DNA of 38,248 bases from the NCBI GenBank assembly GCA_035686365.1, contig DASRZM010000084.1, positions 1-38,248 of the forward strand, read 5' to 3'. The translations under genes were made by a program, and so were the position numbers. This document shows, piece after piece, positions 32,592-38,248 of the stretch. Below the pieces are notes generated by a model. It was not told the origin of the DNA. It did no database searches and saw only the letters and a program-made list of their open reading frames with translations. The stretch's first letter is position 1; each line of letters opens with the position of its first letter. The DNA comes from DASRZM01 sp035686365. GTDB lineage: Bacteria; Pseudomonadota; Gammaproteobacteria; Xanthomonadales; Xanthomonadaceae.

Positions 32592-34436
32592 ATGGAATAC
32601 CAGGTCGATCTCGGCAGCTTCGGCGCTGGTCCGGCGCCGGCCGCCGACGCCAGGCTGTACGCTTCGGTGGACGGGCGCGCGAGCGCGCTGGGCAATGGCG
32701 AGGTCGTCTTCCACGAAGCCGGGCAGGGCACCCCGCACGTGATGACCCAGCAGGTGCTGCAGGCGCTGGATCTTGCGCGACCGTTCCAGACGCTGGAGGA
32801 GCACGTGGCGCGCATCGTCGCGGCGCTGCCGGCACTCAGGGGCCAGGAGACCGCGGTGCGCCGCGTACTCACCGGACTGGTCCGCCGCAACCTGCTGATC
32901 GACGATGCCGCCTTCGTCTCGCGATTCGCCCCGGGCGCGCAGGAACCGCCGGCGCCGTTTGCGGGGGTCTTCGTGCGCGCCTGCGACCGGCCCGCGCAGC
33001 TGCAGGCGCTGCTGGCGACCTTGCTCGAGTACGAAGGCCGCTACGCACCCGGGCACCGCTACCTCGTCGTGGACGATTCTGTGCGGCAGGGATCGGTCGC
33101 CGAGCACGGCCGGCTGCTGGCGGAGTTCGGCGCACGTTGCGGCGTGCAGACCGTCCACGTCACGCCCGAGCGGCGGTCGGCGCTGGTGCGCGAACTGGCC
33201 GGAGAGCTTCCCGAACACGCCGGCGTGCTTCGGGCGCTGGTCGAGCGCGATCCGGACTATGCCGGGCGCCGCGGCGGAGGCACCGGCAAGAACCTGATCA
33301 CGCTGCTGGCGGCCGGACACCGGTACGCGCTGCTGGACGACGATTTCCTGTTTCCGCTGCGCCAGCACCCCGAGTACCGGCCGGGCCTGCGATTCGACAC
33401 CAGTGCCTGGGCCACCCGCACATTCGACGAAGTCGAGACGGCGCTGCAGGCCGGGACGGAGGTCGATTTCGATCCCGTCGCGCGGCAGCTGCAGCTGTGT
33501 GGCAGCCGGCTGGGGGCGATCGCCAATCGCGTGGATGGCTGCGTGCTGGGGCGCGAGCAGCTGCGCGGTCTGCCGCCCAGCCGCACCCCACAGCTGGCGC
33601 CCGGGCGGCGCGTAGTGGCCACGATCAACGGCCACCGCGGCGACGTCGGCGCCTCGGGCGCGGGCTGGATGTTCGTGCTCGACGCGGCCGCCCGCGCGGG
33701 CATGACCGGTTCGCGCGCGGATTACCTGGCGGCGATCGAGCGCCCGGCGGTCTGGCACGGTGCCGGTGCATGGCAGGTCGTGCGCCATGCCAACTTCACC
33801 CCGTTCTGCGTCGACAACTCGCGCCTGATGCCGTGCACCAGCTCGTTCGGGCGCAGCGAGGACGCGCTGTTCGCCGCGCTGACCTCGGCGCTGTGGGACG
33901 ATGCGGTGCTGGTCAATGCGCCCTTCGGCGTCGGCCACCGACAGGAGGGCAGACGGGAGCGCAGCGGCCTGCTGACGCAGCCGGAGACGCCTGACATCAA
34001 CCTGTGCCTGGCCGAGTTCGCCCGCCATGCCGGCGATGGCCTGCGCGCGCGCGATCCGCGGCGCCGTGCCGCGGCGATCGCAGCCGGCCTGCGCGACCTG
34101 GCCGGCGACGACGACGCCGGGCTTGCCCTGTACCTGCGCGAGTACCTGGCCTACCTGCGCGGTTCGCTGGTCGAGGCGCTGCAGCAGACCCTGGGCGCGG
34201 CCAAGGACCCGCCGATCTACTGGGCGGCCGACCTGCGCACCCTGGTGGAGGTCAACGGGCGCACGCTGGTCGAGCGCGGCGTGCCTCGATTCGCCGGCTG
34301 GGACAGCCAGGTGGACGAGGCCGGCTGTGCGGCGGCGTTCCGCCATGAGGCCGGTGTCCTTGCCGCGGGCCTGGACGCCTGGCCCGAGGCCTGGCAGGTC
34401 GCGCTCGCCCGCAGCGGGCGCTGGCTCGGAACCTGA
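32592..34436 (+). CDS. PqqD-like segment fused to a GT-A-like glycosyltransferase
   Basis: I do not recognise this 614-residue protein as a named family. Residues of about 20-112 read as a PqqD-like winged-helix segment: a beta hairpin (RLYASVDGRASAL, GNGEVVFHE), then helices (VMTQQVLQALDL, FQTLEEHVARIV) and a third ending VLTGLVRRNLLID. Residues 125-270 look like a GT-A core: FAGVFVRACDRPAQLQALLATLL, HRYLVVDDSV, then a DDD at 249-251 in YALLDDDFLFPL, which would bind metal and nucleotide sugar. The remaining 340 residues include GHRGDVGASGAGWMFVLD and are not recognised. It sits inside the glycan operon, 11 bases before a GT2 gene, so a glycosyltransferase role is likely; the N-terminal segment's partner is unknown. 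Confidence 0.75.
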   Translation: MEYQVDLGSFGAGPAPAADARLYASVDGRASALGNGEVVFHEAGQGTPHVMTQQVLQALDLARPFQTLEEHVARIVAALPALRGQETAVRRVLTGLVRRNLLIDDAAFVSRFAPGAQEPPAPFAGVFVRACDRPAQLQALLATLLEYEGRYAPGHRYLVVDDSVRQGSVAEHGRLLAEFGARCGVQTVHVTPERRSALVRELAGELPEHAGVLRALVERDPDYAGRRGGGTGKNLITLLAAGHRYALLDDDFLFPLRQHPEYRPGLRFDTSAWATRTFDEVETALQAGTEVDFDPVARQLQLCGSRLGAIANRVDGCVLGREQLRGLPPSRTPQLAPGRRVVATINGHRGDVGASGAGWMFVLDAAARAGMTGSRADYLAAIERPAVWHGAGAWQVVRHANFTPFCVDNSRLMPCTSSFGRSEDALFAALTSALWDDAVLVNAPFGVGHRQEGRRERSGLLTQPETPDINLCLAEFARHAGDGLRARDPRRRAAAIAAGLRDLAGDDDAGLALYLREYLAYLRGSLVEALQQTLGAAKDPPIYWAADLRTLVEVNGRTLVERGVPRFAGWDSQVDEAGCAAAFRHEAGVLAAGLDAWPEAWQVALARSGRWLGT

Positions 34437-34447
34437 GGGCCGCGCCG

Positions 34448-35326
34448 GTGCGCCCGCCGCCGGCATCGCAGCCACGTGTCTCGGTGGTTGTGGTCACGCA
34501 CGACAGCGGCGCGACCCTGGCGCGCTGCCTCGACGCGCTGCTGGCACAGGATCTCGCCCTGGAGGCGATCGTCGTGGACAACGACTCGCGCGACGGCGCG
34601 CTGTCGGTGCTGCCGGCCGACCCGCGCATCCGGTTGCTGCTCAATCCCGACAATCGGGGTTTCGCGCGCGCCTGCAACCAGGGTGCGGCGCTCGCGCACG
34701 GCGACCGGCTGCTGTTTCTGAACCCCGATGCCTTCCTGCCCGAGGGCGCACTGGCCGCACTGTGCGCGCAGCTCGATGCCGAGCCGGCCCTGGGCGTGCT
34801 GGGTGCGCAACTGATCGGTCCCGACGGTAGTGCTCAGCATGCAGCCCGCCGTCGCGACCCCACGCCGCTGGCTGCGATGGCGCGCGCACTTGGACTGGAG
34901 GGCCGCCTGGGCCTGCCCCGGGTCGAGCTCGCCGACCGCGACGACGGTGCCCGGGTCCAGGCGGTGTCGGGGGCTGCGATGCTGGTGCGACGCACCGCGT
35001 TCGAAGCCGTCGGCGGCTTCGATGCCGGCTACGTGCTGCATTTCGAGGACCTGGACCTGTGCCGGCGGCTGCGCGAGGCCGGTCACGGCGTTGCGCTCGC
35101 ATCCTCGGTACGGGTCACGCATGTGAAGGGCAGCTCCAGCCGCAGGCGGCCGTACTGGGTCGCCTGGCACAAGCACCGCGGCATGCTGCGCTACTTCCGC
35201 CGGTTCGACGCGGCGCGTTCGAGCCTGATGGCGCTGGCGATGCCGGTGCTGGTGTGGACGCACTACTTCGCCGTGGAGGTCCCGCGCATCGCGTTGCGCG
35301 CGCTGCGCCGCGCCCCCGGGGCGTGA
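34448..35326 (+). CDS. Glycosyltransferase family 2 (rhamnosyltransferase-like)
   Basis: This is the second GT2 enzyme of the cluster. The 292-residue product starts at a GTG (RVSVVVVTHDSGATLARCLDAL). AIVVDNDSRDG at 40-50, NPDNRGFARACNQGAALA at 66-83 and the metal-site NPD at 92-94 are characteristic of the dTDP-rhamnose-type branch. AMLVRRTAFEAVGGFDAGY and FEDLDLCRRLREAGH follow. The C-terminus has a hydrophobic helix (SLMALAMPVLVWTHYFAV) that could hold it at the membrane. Donor specificity is a guess from family resemblance. Its stop is four bases from the stop of the converging TPR gene. Confidence 0.92.
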   Translation: MRPPPASQPRVSVVVVTHDSGATLARCLDALLAQDLALEAIVVDNDSRDGALSVLPADPRIRLLLNPDNRGFARACNQGAALAHGDRLLFLNPDAFLPEGALAALCAQLDAEPALGVLGAQLIGPDGSAQHAARRRDPTPLAAMARALGLEGRLGLPRVELADRDDGARVQAVSGAAMLVRRTAFEAVGGFDAGYVLHFEDLDLCRRLREAGHGVALASSVRVTHVKGSSSRRRPYWVAWHKHRGMLRYFRRFDAARSSLMALAMPVLVWTHYFAVEVPRIALRALRRAPGA

Positions 35327-35330
35327 GCGT

Positions 35331-36628
35331 CTATCGCGCGTTCGCCTGCGCGCCGGGGCTCACGGCGTTGACCTGCCGTTCCCAGTAGTCGATCCAGCCG
35401 AGCATCGCAATGGCGCGCTGCTCGGGCACCTGGTCCATGTCGTAGGCAGTGGGCGCGCTGGAGAAGGGGGCGCGGGCGAGTTCGGGAAACTTGCGCTGGA
35501 ACGCCACCGCGTACTGCTTCCAGTGCTCGTCGTAGCGGCCCTCGGAGGCGTGCTCGACCAGCAGGTCCTGGCAGGTGGCGAGCTTCAGGCCGGCGCGGAA
35601 GGCCCGGTAGGAGAAATCCAGGTCGTAGTGGTGGAAGCCGTCGAAGGTCTCCGCGTCGAAACCGATGCGCTCGAAGCAGGCCCGGCGCCCGGCCATCAGC
35701 AGGCCGTCCAGCGCCTGGGTGCCGGCCACGACCGGCCCGAAGGCCGAGGCGATCGTGACCCGGACGGTACCCTCGACCCGGCCCGGATACATCACCCAGT
35801 TATGTGCATGCGGCGGTCCGCCCCAGACGATCGAGGGCCCCTGCATGCGCGTGGTGCCGGCCGGGCCGACCAGGTCGAAGTGTTCCAGGTGGCGCACCAG
35901 CCGCGCGCGGAAATCCGGCGCCAGCAGGCGCACGTCGTCGTGGCACAGCACCAGGATGGTCCCGGTGGCCCGGGCGATGCCGCGGCGGTAGCCCTCGCAC
36001 AGCGAGCGGGCATCGGCGATGTGCACCAGCTCCCAGGGTCCGCCTGCCAGTGCCGCCTCGCAGCTTGCGCGCAGCTTTTCCAGCCGCTCGGGGCGGACGC
36101 TGCAGGTCACCACCGAAATGTGCTCCTGGGCACCGATGCCCTCGGCCGGCGGACGCGGCGGCGGCGCCAGGGCGGCCGCGTCCGAGGCACAGCGCAGCAG
36201 CTGCAGGTAGGCATCGTGCAGGCGGAAATCGCTGCGGGCCGCGCGCACGAACCAGGGTCCGGCCTGGACCGGATCATCCTGTACGCGGCACACGCCCAGG
36301 TTGTAGGCGGCGTCGGCATGCCCGGGCTGCAACGCCAGCACGCGCGCGTACTGCGCCTGGGCGGCGAGGTGCTCTCCGGCATCCTTCAGGCAGTTGCCCA
36401 GGTGAAAGGCGATCTGCGGGACCTGCGGCAATTCCACGGCCAGCGCCTGGAGCATGGCGACCGCCGCATCCAGCCGGCCCTCGCGCTGCGCAAGCACGGC
36501 ATCGAACATGCGCACATTGGCATCATCGGGCATGCTCGCGCGGGCATCCCGCAGCAGGGTACCGGCGCGCTGCAGGTCGCCGGACCCCAGGGCGCCGGCG
36601 ATCGCCGCCAGCGTGTCGCGCTGCGCGC

Positions 36629-36632
<4 letters not shown>
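35331..36632 (-). CDS. TPR-domain glycosyltransferase (Glyco_tranf_2_5-like)
   Basis: The 433-residue product begins with TPR repeats (about 1-150, best in QIAFHLGNCLKDAGEHLAAQ and ADAAYNLGVCR). After a short Pro-rich linker, a glycosyltransferase-like domain starts at 170 (HISVVTCSVRPERLEKL). It contains LCEGYRRGIARATGTI, a metal-binding HDD at 231-233 (VLCHDDVRL), and FHHYDLDFSYRAFRAGLKLA near 360. The best family fit I can name is the GT2-related group used for protein or glycan decoration. Its GTG overlaps the ettA stop (GTGA), and it converges on the glycan operon, whose products it may assist. Confidence 0.86.

Positions 36633-38248
<1,616 letters not shown>

Overview
The window is GC-rich, tightly packed chromosomal DNA from a gammaproteobacterium. 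The type II secretion genes run E-F-G-H-I-J-K-L-M-N-D, with a lipoprotein secretin and a GspN that stands in for GspC. That is the xps order of Xanthomonadales/Lysobacterales. With the pepA/lptFG/holC/valS neighbourhood it points to that order, perhaps a Wenzhouxiangella-like genus; the genus is a guess from gene order and protein style, not a database result.

Layout. Positions 1-8006 are housekeeping and envelope genes: valS (5' part only), holC and pepA on the minus strand, lptF-lptG on the plus strand, a small RDD membrane protein divergent from xerD, then dsbC. purL (8096-11962) follows. A small lipoprotein (12114) and a four-helix membrane protein (12559) lead into an eleven-gene type II secretion operon (13188-23891), most of whose genes overlap or nearly touch. 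A small lipoprotein (23929) follows gspD.

Next come two separately transcribed genes for exported proteins of unknown function. The first (24485-26179) has a foldable leader and a near-ideal intrinsic terminator. The second (26441-27634) has ten cysteines in its mature form. From 27860 to 35326 lies a surface-glycan export cassette: parvulin-type prolyl isomerase, ABC permease (Wzm type), ABC ATPase with a C-terminal extension (Wzt type), GT2 glycosyltransferase, methyltransferase with a C-terminal helical tail, a 614-residue protein joining a PqqD-like N-terminal segment to a GT-A-like domain, and a second GT2. Facing it on the minus strand are a TPR-glycosyltransferase (35331-36632) and ettA, which runs off the right edge.

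How the genes fit together. LptF/LptG export LPS, and the Wzm/Wzt cassette would export an O-antigen-like chain whose end could be methylated and read by the Wzt C-terminal domain. The type II system exports folded proteins from the periplasm. The two exported unknowns beside it are reasonable but unproven substrates, and DsbC and the parvulin are periplasmic folding factors. The points most worth a second look are the PqqD-like/GT fusion, the GspE without its usual tetracysteine motif, the exported proteins and structured leader after gspD, and three short-period intergenic repeats. No tRNA, rRNA, CRISPR array, insertion sequence or prophage was seen, and no gene-free stretch exceeds 300 bases.
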